The notes beneath the pieces were generated by a model. The model was not told where the DNA came from. It saw only the letters and a program-made list of their open reading frames with translations, and made no database searches. 64,000 bases of DNA from Phascolarctos cinereus (lineage: Eukaryota > Chordata > Mammalia > Diprotodontia > Phascolarctidae). A program made the translations under genes and the position numbers. The stretch is taken from assembly GCF_002099425.1 (NCBI RefSeq), contig NW_018344159.1, positions 4,834,501-4,898,500 of the forward strand, in the 5' to 3' direction. Of this stretch, positions 34,900 through 45,835 are shown piece by piece. Numbering within the stretch: the stretch's first letter is position 1; every line of letters begins with the position of its first letter.

Positions 34900-36010
34900 T
34901 GTACTCGGCATTTATTATGTGCAGAGCACAAAGACAGGTGAAGAGCAAGATTAAAAATTTGGATGAGACTTGGTACCTGTCTCATGCCAACAGTGACATG
35001 GAATTGATAGTGGGGGCAGAATATATTACATATACGTAGAGATCCACAAAAAGTTATCTTTAAGTGCATAAGAGAAAATAAAGTATTATTTGGAGTTGGG
35101 ATGGAGGCAAGGGAGACTTGATATTAAATGAATTCCTGGGGAATGTTGCTTTTGATTTGGGCTTGAAGGGCCAGGTAGGATTTCTCAACCCATGGAGAAG
35201 GTAGAAAACGTATGAGGAGAAAAGGTGGACTGGTCATGCAGGGAGTTTGAGAGACAACAGATGGATAGCTGGAGAGCTGCATGGATCCCCACGCACAATT
35301 AAAAAACAGAAGAAAGCCTCTAATATATCGGATGGATCCTTTATGAAGGATTTATGAAACGGCATGGATGAAAGTTGTTAAGAGCTTCTGGCTGAGTTGT
35401 AATCTGCACATTAGAGGGAGGGTCCATAATGAGGTGACTATGGAGCAACTGAAGCATCAAGGCACTAAGTATGAAGAGTTTAGGGTGGGAAGGGGGGAGG
35501 GAAAGGGAATAAGTATGGAGGAGGGCAAAGGAGGACATTCCAGACACAGAGAATAGTGTGAGCAAAGGCACATGGGAAGGATGGCTCAGATTATGTTTGT
35601 TATTGTTGTTGAGCCATTTCAGGCATGTCTGACTCTCTGTGACCTCATCTGGAGTTTTCTTGGCAAAGATAGTAGAGTGGTTTGTCATTTCCTTCTCCAG
35701 CTCATTTTACAGATGAGGAACTGAGGCAAACAGGGTTAAGTGACTTGCCCAGGGTCACACAGCTAGGAAGTGTCTGAGGCCAGATTTGAACTCCTGAAAA
35801 TGAGTCTTTCTAATTCTATTTAGCAAGAAGCCATTTCATTTGGCTAATGTACAGAGTTTAGCACATATATAGAGTAGCACATGTAGAGCGAAGTAGTATG
35901 AGAGAAGATTAGAAAAGTAGAATGACTCCATAATATGGAGAGCATTGAATGCCAGGCTGTTTGAACTTTACTAAACTGGGTAATAAGGAGTCACTGAATA
36001 GTTCTGAGAA
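34900..36010 (-). mobile_element. Patchy L2, minus, interrupted by a SINE
   Basis: GGCATTTATTATGTGCAGAG, GATTTGGGCTTGAAGGGCCA, GGACATTCCAGACACAGAG, then GAGCATTGAATGCCAGGCTG after the SINE. Confidence 0.5.
35597..35815 (-). mobile_element. Marsupial tRNA-derived SINE, long form, head incomplete
   Basis: TGTTTGTTATTGTTGTTGAG, GGAGTTTTCTTGGCAAAGAT, AGTGACTTGCCCAGGGTCAC; the tRNA-like head is lost. Confidence 0.85.
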
Positions 36011-36309
36011 AAGGAATAAAATGACCAGCTTCAAGTGGAGCAGCATGTATATGTGTGCATATGAGTGTCGGCATGTAGATAATGTCAGGAAAAGAAGGGG
36101 AATCTCTCCTCTTTGTCCATCCCAATACAATGGGCTCCACAGTGGAGGGGCAAGAGGGTCAGCCATCGCCACTCCAGATACAGTTGCTGAGTAACTACTC
36201 AGAGCTGGGGAAATTTGTCCACTTTGCAGAGATCATGTAGGAAAAAATATCTGTGAAAGACTTGCCAAATATTAATGTTAAATAAGAAAGTTAGTGGGTA
36301 TTTACTCAC

Positions 36310-36401
36310 CATTTCTCCTCTTCTACTTGGACTCCTATGGACTGGAACTTACTGGTTACTTTATTTTCCCCTGCTTTGACTGGTTCATCAACATCATCAA
36401 C
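36310..36401 (-). CDS. DLGAP1: DLGAP1 92-nt coding exon joining two DYNLL motifs
   Basis: This exon is too short for ordinary ORF scans. The acceptor is TTTCTTCAG then GTTGATG, and the donor is GAGAAATG then GTGAGT. It encodes 30 residues, beginning VDDVDEPVKAGENK and ending FQSIGVQVEEEK, plus TG. The C that opens the exon at 5148 completes TGC (Cys). VDD completes the IGIQVDD motif begun in the previous exon, and SIGVQVEE is a second motif of the same type. Paired GIQVD-like motifs in GKAP are the known dynein light chain (DYNLL1/2) docking sites and link the scaffold to motor complexes. The middle (VDEPVKAGENKVT) differs more from the eutherian sequence I recall (AEEPDKTGENKAP) than the flanks do. 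Skipping 92 nt would shift the frame, so the exon is expected to be constitutive. Phase 0 in, phase 2 out. Confidence 0.94.
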
Positions 36402-36469
36402 CTGAAGAAAGAATCAGATAAGTAGAGATGCTCAATAATTACATTATATTTCATCAGAAAAACCTCAAG

Positions 36470-36565
36470 TATATACATGTATGTATATATGTATATATCC
36501 ATATGTATATGTACATATACATATGGATATATACATATACATATATACATATACATACACATATG
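36470..36565. repeat. TA/CATA-rich repeat containing a perfect 54-nt palindrome
   Basis: 36486-36539 equals its own reverse complement base for base, centred between 36512 and 36513 (GTAC core). It lies in the intron 84 nt upstream (gene sense) of the 92-nt exon acceptor and could fold as a long hairpin in pre-mRNA. Confidence 0.85.
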
Positions 36566-36594
36566 AACTTCAGAATCTGCAGAACCGATTAAAA

Positions 36595-36772
36595 CCTGAA
36601 AGGTGTCTCAGAGATCATCTACACCTTCATTTCCATACAAGGAAACTGAGATTCAAAGAGCTTAGGTGACTTGCCCAAGGTCACATACATAGTAAATCAC
36701 AGAGTTAGGATTTGAATCCAGTTTCTGATTCAAAATCCAACCCTCTTCTCCATTGTACCACACTGTCTACTG
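36595..36772 (-). mobile_element. MIR-like SINE, minus
   Basis: TCAGAGATCATCTACACCTT, CAAGGAAACTGAGATTCAAA, GTGACTTGCCCAAGGTCACA, TTAGGATTTGAATCCAG. Confidence 0.75.
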
Positions 36773-37497
36773 CTTTCTGTTGAAAGATCTGTCTTTATAC
36801 TTTCTTGGAGCCATCACTCTTCTATTAAGTCACCCATTCCTTCCTTCTCCAACTAAAGGAAAAGTCATTCTGTTTACTCACCAAATTCCAGTAAGTTTAC
36901 TGGTAGGTACTGACATTTCTTCCATACATTCTTAAAGAATGTGCATTTAAGCCCTCTCCATTAAAGCTCTATTTTGTTACTTCCTTCTGACAGGACTGTG
37001 ATTCTGGATTCTTGAAGGCTAGGCTAGTAGATAGAAGGTAGGTTCCAGCAGGTACTAACAATTTAAAAAGATTTGAATATAGACTATCATTGGTGTGTCT
37101 ATATAGCCTATTACTGAAAAGCTTATCACCAGAAGGTTGACTATCAAAGTAAATGACAATTCTTTTGGCCTTATAAAGTCATGGATATAGTCTACTAAAT
37201 TATATCTAAGGTTCCTTCTAGCCCTGGATCTATTCTACTAAGGCATAGAAAGGTTGTAATATGTATTGATGAAGAGAGCACCCTTGACAATGGAATCGTG
37301 GATTCTGGAAATGCTGAAAACTTTATCCCTTTAAGAATGAGTAATTTAAATTTGTCTGCTGTAGATAGACCCTCAGACTCATAGAATTACAGGCCTCCAT
37401 AGGACTTTATTAATTCTTTGGATTAGCCTGGGATGTGCCTGGGGGATGCAGATATAGACTACAAAAGAAACACAGCCCAAAAAGAGGGAACTATTTA

Positions 37498-37643
37498 GGG
37501 GCAGCTAGGTGGTGCAGTGAATAGAGCACTGGCCCTGGATTCAGGAGGACCTGAATTCAAATTCAGCCTCAGACACATAACACTTACTAGCTGTGTGACC
37601 CTGGACAAGTCACTTAACCCCATTGTCTAGCCAAAAAAAAAAA
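37498..37643 (+). mobile_element. Marsupial tRNA-derived SINE, short form
   Basis: GGGGCAGCTAGGTGGTGCAG to poly-A. Perfect 15-bp target duplication AGAGGGAACTATTTA at 37483-37497 and 37644-37658. Confidence 0.96.
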
Positions 37644-37851
37644 AGAGGGAACTATTTATAAACCGTTTTTGTCATTAGAGTTAGTAGAGAAGATTTTTAT
37701 AGTCAGGGAGACTTCTTTTGGTGGAACTGATTAGGTTTTTTTTTAAATGTCAGCTTCTCAAGTGACCAATTTTTTTTTTTTTGCAAGAAAGGAATTGCCC
37801 TTTAAATATAAATCCAGAGCCACTCAGCAGATATGAAAATGTTGTGAGATA

Positions 37852-37854
37852 CAC

Positions 37855-37895
<41 letters not shown>

Positions 37896-37902
37896 TACAC
37901 AC
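37852..37902. repeat. (AC)n microsatellite
   Basis: About 22 AC units with minor interruptions. Confidence 0.95.
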
Positions 37903-38210
37903 AAGAAACTGGCTTATTTTAAAATGAACAGCATGTCTAAAAAATGGCAAAATCATGCGTGTCCCAGTTGTGGAGCAGGAGGGGAAATTAAGGTCATTTA
38001 CACCACTTAGTTCTAGTTTGAGATAAGTCTATTGACAGGTCAGTTACTTTTATATACTTCCAAAAGTCTCTCTATAAACTTAATTAGCCATTTTCAGATT
38101 GTCTCACTCCTGAAAATAAACATATTACCTCATTGAGCTCCAACATCTGCATTTTTATATTTATATTATTATATTTATCAGATTACATAGTGTATTTGAG
38201 GAATTTTGTA

Positions 38211-38336
38211 GAGGTAGCTAGGTGGCACAGTGGATAGTGCACTGGCCCTGAGGTCAGGAGGACCTGAATTCAAATCCAGCCTCAGACATTTACCTAGCTA
38301 TGTGACCCTGGGCAAGTCATTTAACCCTAATTGCCT
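38211..38336 (+). mobile_element. Marsupial tRNA-derived SINE, short form
   Basis: GGTAGCTAGGTGGCACAGTG to TTAACCCTAATTGCCTC; no A tail left. Confidence 0.85.
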
Positions 38337-39395
38337 CTACCCTTATCAATGTACAGTATTATTGGCACAACAAATAACTTGATGTTCTAAATTATTTCCT
38401 TAAAGAATTCATAAAGCTGCAGACTACTTTTATAGCACGTGAAATGTTGAGCTTGAGGAGGTTTAACTGGATTACCTCATTTATTAAATGTCAACATTTA
38501 CTGGCCAAGCAGGAAGTAAATCAGACACAGTGAATACCTGGCAAGGGGAGGAGGGACACATTGATCAGAAAGCTAGAGGGGATATCGGTGCATAGGAGAA
38601 TCATAGAAAGAAGCCCCTTGAAGTGATAAACTTGTTTCAAGTGCTGAAAAAAAGACTGCCCCCTGTATTAGGAGGAGGTAAGCTCTCAGGTGGATCTATC
38701 ATTTCTGATGTATTATAATATATTCAACATAACACAAAATAGAACATGACCTCAACCCTATTTTCATCAAAAGTTTGCAAACTTAATCTATTTTGGGGGG
38801 TGGGAGTAGGAGGGGGACTTTTCTTTCTGGTGGAAACGTATGTCTGATTCAGCCACTGATGTCAGGGGATTCTCTTTACAGCCAAATTTGCCAGCTTGCA
38901 TCTTTTCTATAATTAGTTCTGCACAGGTTTATGGCACTTAAGCCTATTGTATTCATTTGCACGTTTCAAATAGATTCCTCATTTAGACTGCTCCTCAAGG
39001 GTACAGACTTTCCTCCATGATCCTGTCAGGATCTGCCTTTAATCCTCCCACACACACTCTGGCACTCCTCACTGGAACCAGGTGAGAGCCCACTTACTTG
39101 CCTTTACCTGTAGGTCCTAGGTTGGCTACACCTGGGGATTATCTCCTGCTCTAGCATGACAAACATAAGAAGTTCCTGTATGGGAGGTAGTGGGGGGAGG
39201 TAAAGAAGTTTGCTTCAGTATCAAGGCTGATTTACTTCAATTTGTCCCAGGTCACCAAGTATTTGTTGAGTGCTTCTATTTTCAAGTGCTATTGAGATGG
39301 GAATGATGCCATCCCTGCCCTGAGCCAGGCTGTAATAGTGAATGGGACCAGGCAAGCACATAAATAATTATAATTATAACAGATTTTGATGAATG

Positions 39396-39592
39396 CAGGA
39401 TGATGCGGTGGTAAGAGCTCTGGATTTGGAGTCAGAGCACCCAAGTTTGCATTCCAGCTCTCCTTCTCACTACCGCTCTGACCTTGGGTAAGACAGGTAA
39501 GATCTCTGGGATGGTTTTCCCACCTGTAAAATGAAAGGATCTGACTAGAAGTACTTTAAATTTGCCTCCAGCTCTAAACCTATGATGCTATG
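39396..39592 (+). mobile_element. MIR-like SINE
   Basis: GATGCGGTGGTAAGAGCTCT head, TTGGAGTCAGAGCACCCAAG, CACCTGTAAAATGAAAGGAT, CAGCTCTAAACCTATGATGC. Confidence 0.75.
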
Positions 39593-39594
39593 AT

Positions 39595-40490
39595 CAATCA
39601 ATTATTAAACTTTTATTATGTGCCTACTGTAAGTCAGGCACTAGGGGTACAAAGACAGAAGTAAAATACAGTCCACACCTAGGGGTGAAATTTACCTCCC
39701 TCAGGGAGACAGCAGGTGCATATGTATGCATATGAGAATAGATACAAGACAATTTTAGCGAGAAGGCATTAGCATCTGAGGGAATCACGAGAAGTTTCAT
39801 GTAGAAGGTGGTGTTTGAGATGAGTCTCAAGGGAAACTAGGAATTCTAAGACATGTGGATGAAAAAAGGAGTGCCTTCCAGGCATGGGAAAGAGCCAGTG
39901 CAAAGGTGGGGAGATGGGAAATGGACTACCACGTATGAGGGACAGTAAGAAGGCCCGTTGCTGAAGTCATAGTATGTGTGAAGACAAATGACATGCAAAT
40001 AAGACTGGAAAGGTAGTTTTGGGACAGATTGTGAAAGGCTCACTTTAAAAACATGACTTTATATATGATTCTAGCAGTATCAAACAGGACAATGACACTG
40101 TTGGACTTAATGCTTTTGGAAAATTATTTTGGCAGCTGTGAGGAAGATGGATTTTAGTGGAGAGAGATTTGAGGAAGGGGGACTGATTAGTAGGCTACTG
40201 AAATAGTACAAGGAAGAGGTGATGAGGGCTTGCCCTAGGAGGATGTCTGTATAAGCAGAGAGTTGTGGAAGAGGAAACAAATTTGGCAAACAATTGGATA
40301 TGTGGGGTGAGTGAATGTGAAGAGTTGACTTTGGCACTTGGGTTTAGAATCTGGGTGACTGGAAGGATGGTGGTGCTCTCTTGACACAAATAGGGATGTT
40401 TAGAAGAGGAAGGAGTTTTGGGGAAAAGATAATTAGTTCTGTTTTAAATATATTGAACTAGAGATGACTTTGGGATGCCCAGTTTTCAAC
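39595..40490 (-). mobile_element. L2 3' region, minus, about 900 bp
   Basis: Reversed tail (ATCAATCAATTATTAAAC, TAAGTCAGGCACTAGGGGTA), then TTGAGATGAGTCTCAAGGGA, AGAAGGCCCGTTGCTGAAG, ACTGGAAGGATGGTGGTGCT and AAGATAATTAGTTCTGTTTT. Confidence 0.75.
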
Positions 40491-40590
40491 ATTTAATAAA
40501 TTCTTTATGATGAGGAACTAGGCTTCATGGGATTCCTCATGCTTCCTAAAGAGTACCTGTGCTAATGTGATGTAAAGAACTGAAGCCAAG

Positions 40591-40648
40591 TGACCCTTGG
40601 TAAGTCACTTAACCCAATTGCCTCACCAAAAAAACAAAAAACAAAAAG
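40591..40648 (+). mobile_element. 58-bp 5'-truncated SINE with target duplication
   Basis: Only the TGACCCTTGGTAAGTCACTT tail region and an A-rich end remain, yet it is flanked by a perfect 16-bp duplication AAGAACTGAAGCCAAG (40575-40590, 40649-40664). Confidence 0.9.
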
Positions 40649-40725
40649 AAGAACTGAAGCCAAGAGCTATGTGTGTTCAGAGGAGAAGAAGGTCATACTC
40701 AGTTTGGAGTATTAAGAAAGGGTTT

Positions 40726-40870
40726 GGGGCAGCTAGGTGGCGCAGTGGATAGAGCACTGGTCTCAGGAGGACCTGAGTTCAAATCCGGCCTCAGACCAAA
40801 CACTTGACACTTACTAGCTGTGTGACCCTGGGCAAGTCACTTAGCCCCAATAGCCCCCCCCCCAAAAAAA
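40726..40870 (+). mobile_element. Marsupial tRNA-derived SINE, short form
   Basis: GGGGCAGCTAGGTGGCGCAG to C-run and poly-A. Flanked by AAGAAAGGGTTT and AAGAAAGGGCTT. Confidence 0.93.
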
Positions 40871-40949
40871 AAGAAAGGGCTTATTTAAGGCAGTAACATT
40901 TGAAATGAAACTTGAAAGATAGGTAGGTTTTGATAGGTGCAGAAAATAA

Positions 40950-41466
40950 GAACATCAATAAATCAGCAATTATTTATTAAGAACCTATTATGTGACACAA
41001 ACTGTGCTAGCTGCTGTGAATACAAAGACAAAATTGAGAGTTCTTACCTTCAAGGAACTTACATTCTGGGGGTGGTGGTGGTGGTGGAGACGACATGATC
41101 CTAAATAAGTATGTTCAGAATAAATACGAGGAAATTTTAGGTGGGGGAGCACTAGTAGTTGGGGGTATCAGGAAAAGTTTCAAGTGGAATGTGGTGCTTG
41201 AACTGAATCTTAAAGAAAATAAAGGATGTAAGAGGCAGAAGGCAGGAGGGAGGAAAGGAGTACATTGTAGGCATGTGGACAACAAGCCAGTGCCAAAGTA
41301 TAGAGAAGTAAGTAAGTAAGAAAGAAGGTGAGTTTGGCTGCATTGTAGACCGTAGGAAAGGGAGTAATGTCTAAGTCTAGAAATTAAGTTTTTTAGGGGG
41401 AGTGGTCACGTTCTGTAAAGCTTTAAATGTTAAACAAAGGTATTTATATTTTATACTAGAGGCCAG
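40950..41466 (-). mobile_element. L2 3' region, minus
   Basis: CAGCAATTATTTATTAAGAA, TCAAGGAACTTACATTCTGG, CAGGAAAAGTTTCAAGTGG, TATTTATATTTTATACTAGA. Confidence 0.75.
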
Positions 41467-42040
41467 CAACTTAGTCAGCCTCTGCTTGAAGAGCTTCACC
41501 AGTGATGGGACTTCAGTTCTAGGAAAGCAACTATTCCATTGTTGGACAGCTCCAAGTGTTAGGTTGCTTTTCCTTGTATTTGGTGGTCTCTGTGTCTTCT
41601 ATAGGACAGCTAGGTGATGCAATAGATAGAGTGCCAGGCCTGAAGTCAGGAAGTGAATTCAAATCCTGCCTCAGACACTTACTAGCTATGTGATCCTGGG
41701 AAAGCCACAACCCTGTTTGCCCCAATGTACAATGAGTTGGAGAAAGAAATGGCAAACCACTTCAGTATCTTTGCCAAGAAAACCTCAAATGAGGTCATGA
41801 AGAGTCACATACAAGGGAACACCAACAGTGACTTCTACCCATTGCTCCTGATTGTCCTCTGGGAAGCAAGAAGATTAAGTCTTCCAGGTGACAGGTCTTC
41901 AAATATTAAAAGACCTTGATTTCTTCTCTTTTCCAGGCTACAGATCCTTAGTTTCTTTAACCTGTCTTTTTAAAACATGTTTTTGAGTCCTTCACTATCC
42001 TGATCACTCACTTTTCCAGATGGCCACTGTCCTTCCTATG
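41467..42040 (-). mobile_element. CR1/L3 3' end, minus, split by a SINE
   Basis: CTTAGTCAGCCTCTGCTTGA, CCATTGTTGGACAGCTCCAA, CTACCCATTGCTCCTGATTG, TTCCAGGCTACAGATCC: reversed L3 tail order. Confidence 0.65.
41604..41819 (+). mobile_element. Marsupial tRNA-derived SINE, long form
   Basis: GGACAGCTAGGTGATGCAAT to GGTCATGAAGAGTCACAT, inserted in L3. Confidence 0.9.
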
Positions 42041-42434
42041 TCAGTGTCCAAGAGATGAAAGCGTAATCAGAATAAAGGGCTATGGAACCCAAAGGAGAAT
42101 TGCCTATCAGAGATGGGATAAACAATCGTCAAACGCTGCAGAGATGGCAAAAAGGAGTCCCACCAGACTTGTCAGTTAGCTCACCAGTCACCTTAGAGAG
42201 ACTAGTTTTGGTAGAGTTGGGTGAGTGGGATTAGATTTGTCAGATATTAAGAAGTGACTGGTGAGGAAGGGAAACCTGTGAATGTATATGATTCTTTCAT
42301 GAAATTTTTCAGTGAAAGGGAATAAAAACAACAAAGCAATGGTTTCAGTGGGTAGTAGAATCCAAATGGATTTTAAATTCCTTAAGGCAGGAACTATATT
42401 CTCCATAGTAGCTAAGGCCAGTCATTTGTTAGGG

Positions 42435-42725
42435 TAGCATAGGATCACAGATAACAGAGAAGGACAATATCTTCGGAGTCATCTAGTTCAACCCTTTCAT
42501 TTTACAGCTGAGAAAATTGAAGTCTAGAGAGGTCCAAGTTGACATACTGAAGTGAAAGGGCAGCTAGGTGGTGCAGTAGATAGAGCACTGGCACCGGATT
42601 TGGGAAATCTGGCTTCAGACACACAACACATCTAGCTGTGTGACCCTGGGCAAGTCACTTAACCATATTGCCTAGCCAAAAACATGCTGAAGTGACAGAG
42701 CCAAGATTTGAAACCAGGTCATTTT
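42435..42725 (-). mobile_element. MIR-like SINE, minus, split by a SINE
   Basis: TCATCTAGTTCAACCCTTTC, TTTACAGCTGAGAAAATTGA and, after the insertion, GAGCCAAGATTTGAAACCAG. Confidence 0.7.
42556..42681 (+). mobile_element. Marsupial tRNA-derived SINE, short form
   Basis: GGGCAGCTAGGTGGTGCAGT to TTGCCTAGCCAAAA. Duplication ACATACTGAAGTGA (42542) versus ACATGCTGAAGTGA (42682), one change. Confidence 0.93.
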
Positions 42726-42781
42726 TTGCACCCCATTGCCAATCCATAAATCATAGACTATTAGAATTGAAAAGGACCTGA

Positions 42782-43003
42782 TATTTTTCCCTTTTATTAC
42801 GATTCTTCTATTACAACCTGACTAATGTGGAAATATGATTAATAAGGTTGTACATGTATAACCTATATCAGATTGCTTGCTGTCTTGGGGAGGGGGGTAG
42901 AGAGAGAGGGAGAAAAATTTGGAACTCAAAATTTTTAAAAGTGAATGTTAAAAGCTATCTTTACATGTAATTGGAAAAAAAAACCCAAAATGCCTTTAAA
43001 AAA
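42782..43003 (+). mobile_element. 5'-truncated L1 3' UTR with target duplication
   Basis: ATGTGGAAATATGATTAATA, TATAACCTATATCAGATTGC, TTTGGAACTCAAAATTTTT, TTACATGTAATTGG and poly-A. Flanked by AAAAGGACCTGA at 42770-42781 and 43004-43015. Confidence 0.88.
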
Positions 43004-43299
43004 AAAAGGACCTGAAAGATTACCTAGTCCAACTTCATTGTTTTTGAGAAACTTGCTCACAGGGGTTCATCGTCCGACATTTCCTACAGGGTCTAAATAA
43101 TACTTTTATCGACATCTTTTTATTTTATTTAAAATTTTTGTTTTATTATATTTTTCTTTTTGTTTTTATTTTATTTCCCCCTCTATCCTTTTACCTCATC
43201 TCTTCCAGAAACCCATTTTTATAACAGATTTCTTAAAATATCTAAATAACATCCACTCAAATTTGTTCTTTAATCTTCCAAACCCCAAATAAAGTATAT

Positions 43300-43395
43300 T
43301 TTATGATAATAATTATTATGATGATAATGACAACAACCACCATTTGTACAGTGCCTATGTGCTAGGCATCTTTACAATTATTATCTCTAACAGCC
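43300..43395 (-). mobile_element. MIR fragment, minus
   Basis: ACAACCACCATTTGTACAG, TATGTGCTAGGCATCTTTAC. Confidence 0.5.
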
Positions 43396-43559
43396 ATTTC
43401 CATAAATCAGATTTATACAAACAGAGCACCTGCCAACTTCTTTAGGATTTCCTGATTACTCTCCTAAGTCTTCTTTGATGAATAACTTGACATTTTGTTC
43501 TTTTTCAACATTCATGCAAGTATTGATTCAGCCAGGCCAAGGTAGTCATGGAACTTCAT

Positions 43560-43796
43560 TGTTGTTATTCCATCAAGACCAACTCTTTGTGACTCCATTT
43601 GGGGTTTTCTTGGCAAAGATGCTGGAGTGGTTTGCCATTTCCTTCTCCAGCCCATTTTACAGATGAGGAAGAGGGTTAAGTGACTTGGCCAGGGTCACAC
43701 AGCTAGTAAGTGTCTGAGGTCAGATTTGAACTTACAAGAGGAGTCTTCCTTCCTTCTGTGTGGGGCACTCTATCCATTGTACCACCTAGCTACTCT
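43560..43796 (-). mobile_element. Marsupial tRNA-derived SINE, long form
   Basis: GTTGTTATTCCATCAAGACC to TACCACCTAGCTACTC. Duplication ATGGAACTTCAT (43548) versus ATGGAACCTCAT (43797). Confidence 0.92.
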
Positions 43797-44211
43797 ATGG
43801 AACCTCATGCCCTACCTTTTTAAATTTAGTTTTTATCTGGGCACTGTTTTTTTTTAGGGTTTTTGTTTTGTTTTTACAAATATTCAAGTTGGAGTTATCA
43901 ATAACAAATAGTAGTTCTGTTCACTTCTTTGCTTAATACTTAATACCAGGGGAGACATAAGTGTAAAAGCTTCTTTGCAATTACTTGATCATACTGAAAG
44001 TTTCCCAAAAGATACCTTCCACAGGTGAAGACAAAGAAAAGAGAACACAGAAAGGGCTTCTTTTCAAAGTAATTTGACAATGAGCCTATAATAAGATCAT
44101 CTAGCTATTGTACAATTCTTTCACCGATGTGTTTGTCACCTTTTTCTTTCCTTTTTGTCTTTTCTTATCAATTAAAAGAATTAATAAGATTCTCCATTTT
44201 GAAATTGCAGC

Positions 44212-44503
44212 CACTATCCACATCCAAAGAAAGAATTATGGAGTTTGAATGCAGATCGAAGCATACTATTTGCTATTTTTTTCCCTTCTATTGTGTTTTA
44301 TTTCTGGTGGTTCCTCCTATTGGTTCTAATTCTTACTTACAACATCACTGATGTGAAAATATATTTAATAGGAATGTATACATATAGCCTATATCAGGGA
44401 GGTGGGGAGAGAGGGGGAGAAAAATTTAAAACTCAAAAGCTTAATGGAAGTGATTGTTGATAAATCAAAATAAATTAATTTTTTAAAAAAGAAGAAAAAA
44501 AAA
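44212..44503 (+). mobile_element. 5'-truncated L1 3' UTR with target duplication
   Basis: CACTATCCACATCCAAAGAA, GTTTGAATGCAGATCGAAGC, CATATAGCCTATATCAGGG, A-rich end. Flanked by GAAATTGCAGC at 44201-44211 and 44504-44514. Confidence 0.88.
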
Positions 44504-45246
44504 GAAATTGCAGCACAGGTTGCTTTTCTAGGGCTTGAAAAGTTTTGTTTCTTAAGATTCAAAAAATTAACAGGTTAATTAAATCAAATATGTCCCTATC
44601 GTGTTAGAAACAGGGAAAAACTGGAGGGAGTTGGGAGAAGAAATTCCATTGTACTTGATCAATCCCATGTTTCTCTTTGGTTCAGCTAAAAGTTTTCAGG
44701 CATGGATTCTCTTTAAAAAGTAGGGACTTGAGAACCCTAGCTTCTAAGGAAACGGGTAGAGTGGCCTGTGTCTTAAGGGTTAGCATTATACTTTTTTAGG
44801 TCTTGTCATTATTATACCCTATCCAATGTGGTAATATTAAATTGGATTAATGAGTTATCATTTTAACTGAGATTTTGTTTATTGTTACCAGATGATGACA
44901 ATGAGTATTTCAATGTCCTGAGGTCCAGAATTGATTAATCAGCTCTTGACAACTTTAATGATTTCTATATACTTGTGTACTATTATGATTGTTGTGGGGT
45001 TTTTTTAAAGATTTTTTTCATGTGCTTATTTAAAACATATTGTTGGAAATATATGGCAACAATCAAACTGACCATGTACATTTCTGAACCTAATTGAAAT
45101 ATACAAAGGAACTTTGTACTGTTTGTTGAATCAATGAATCTATCATTTAAAAAAAAACAATAATAAAAATGTGGTTTCTTAAGATAGTCTGAAATTATTG
45201 CTGGGGGAATAAAGGCTAGGGATTTGGCAAAATATACTTGAGGGCC

Positions 45247-45440
45247 ATGACAGGCAGTGCGGTTTAGTTGGAAAGACACTGGAGTAGGAGACGGGTTCAA
45301 ATCCCAACTCAGGTCCATATTAGCTTGGTGAACCTGGGCAAGTAATTTAATTCCTCTGGACCTCAGTTTCTTCATCTGTAAAATAAAGAGGTGGACACAA
45401 TGGCCTCCAAGGTCCCTTCTTGTTCTAAATCTATAACTGT
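45247..45440 (+). mobile_element. MIR-like SINE
   Basis: GGCAGTGCGGTTTAGTTGGA, GACGGGTTCAAATCCCAACT, CATCTGTAAAATAAAGAGGT. Confidence 0.75.
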
Positions 45441-45614
45441 ATGGTCTTCAGTCAAGAATTTTGAGGAAATTATCCCTGAGGAAGCAATAACAGAAGTGAT
45501 GCTATCACTCTAACATTAAGAGTATAATCTTAGAAACAGAAAATATAAACCACTTTTATTACAAATAAAAACTTTAAGCAAGTATTTTTAAAACAATTTC
45601 CCAGAGTGGCCATG

Positions 45615-45805
45615 AAGTTGGAGGGAAAAATGGCTTAGAGCCAGGCAAACTGGGTTCAAATATAAGCTCTACCATTTTATTAGCCAAGTTACCTTGGCCA
45701 AATCATTCTTCCTCCATGGACTTTACTTTTCTCTTCTGCGAAATTAGAGGGCTGGACTAGACAATATCTAAGGCTCTTTCTAGCTCTAGCAGTCTTTAAT
45801 TCTAA
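45615..45805 (+). mobile_element. MIR-like SINE
   Basis: GAGCCAGGCAAACTGGGTTC, TGGACTAGACAATATCTAAG. Confidence 0.65.
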
Positions 45806-45835
45806 GATAACAGAAGATCTTACCTCTGCGGGCAT

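Larger units (their letters stand above)
5149..36309 (-). other. DLGAP1: DLGAP1 intron, 31.2 kb
   Basis: GT-AG intron between the 92-nt exon (donor GTGAGT) and the 422-nt exon. Long stretches with no recognised gene or repeat: 7315-8095, 10120-11637, 16175-18425 (the largest repeat-poor block), 18900-19555, 20380-21160, 22450-22980, 28355-29840, 31035-31955 and 34390-34890. Open frames there look like chance. Confidence 0.9.

Noticed and set aside
44983-45375. 130-residue minus-strand frame
   Set aside because: Overlaps a MIR-like SINE and has no known domain.
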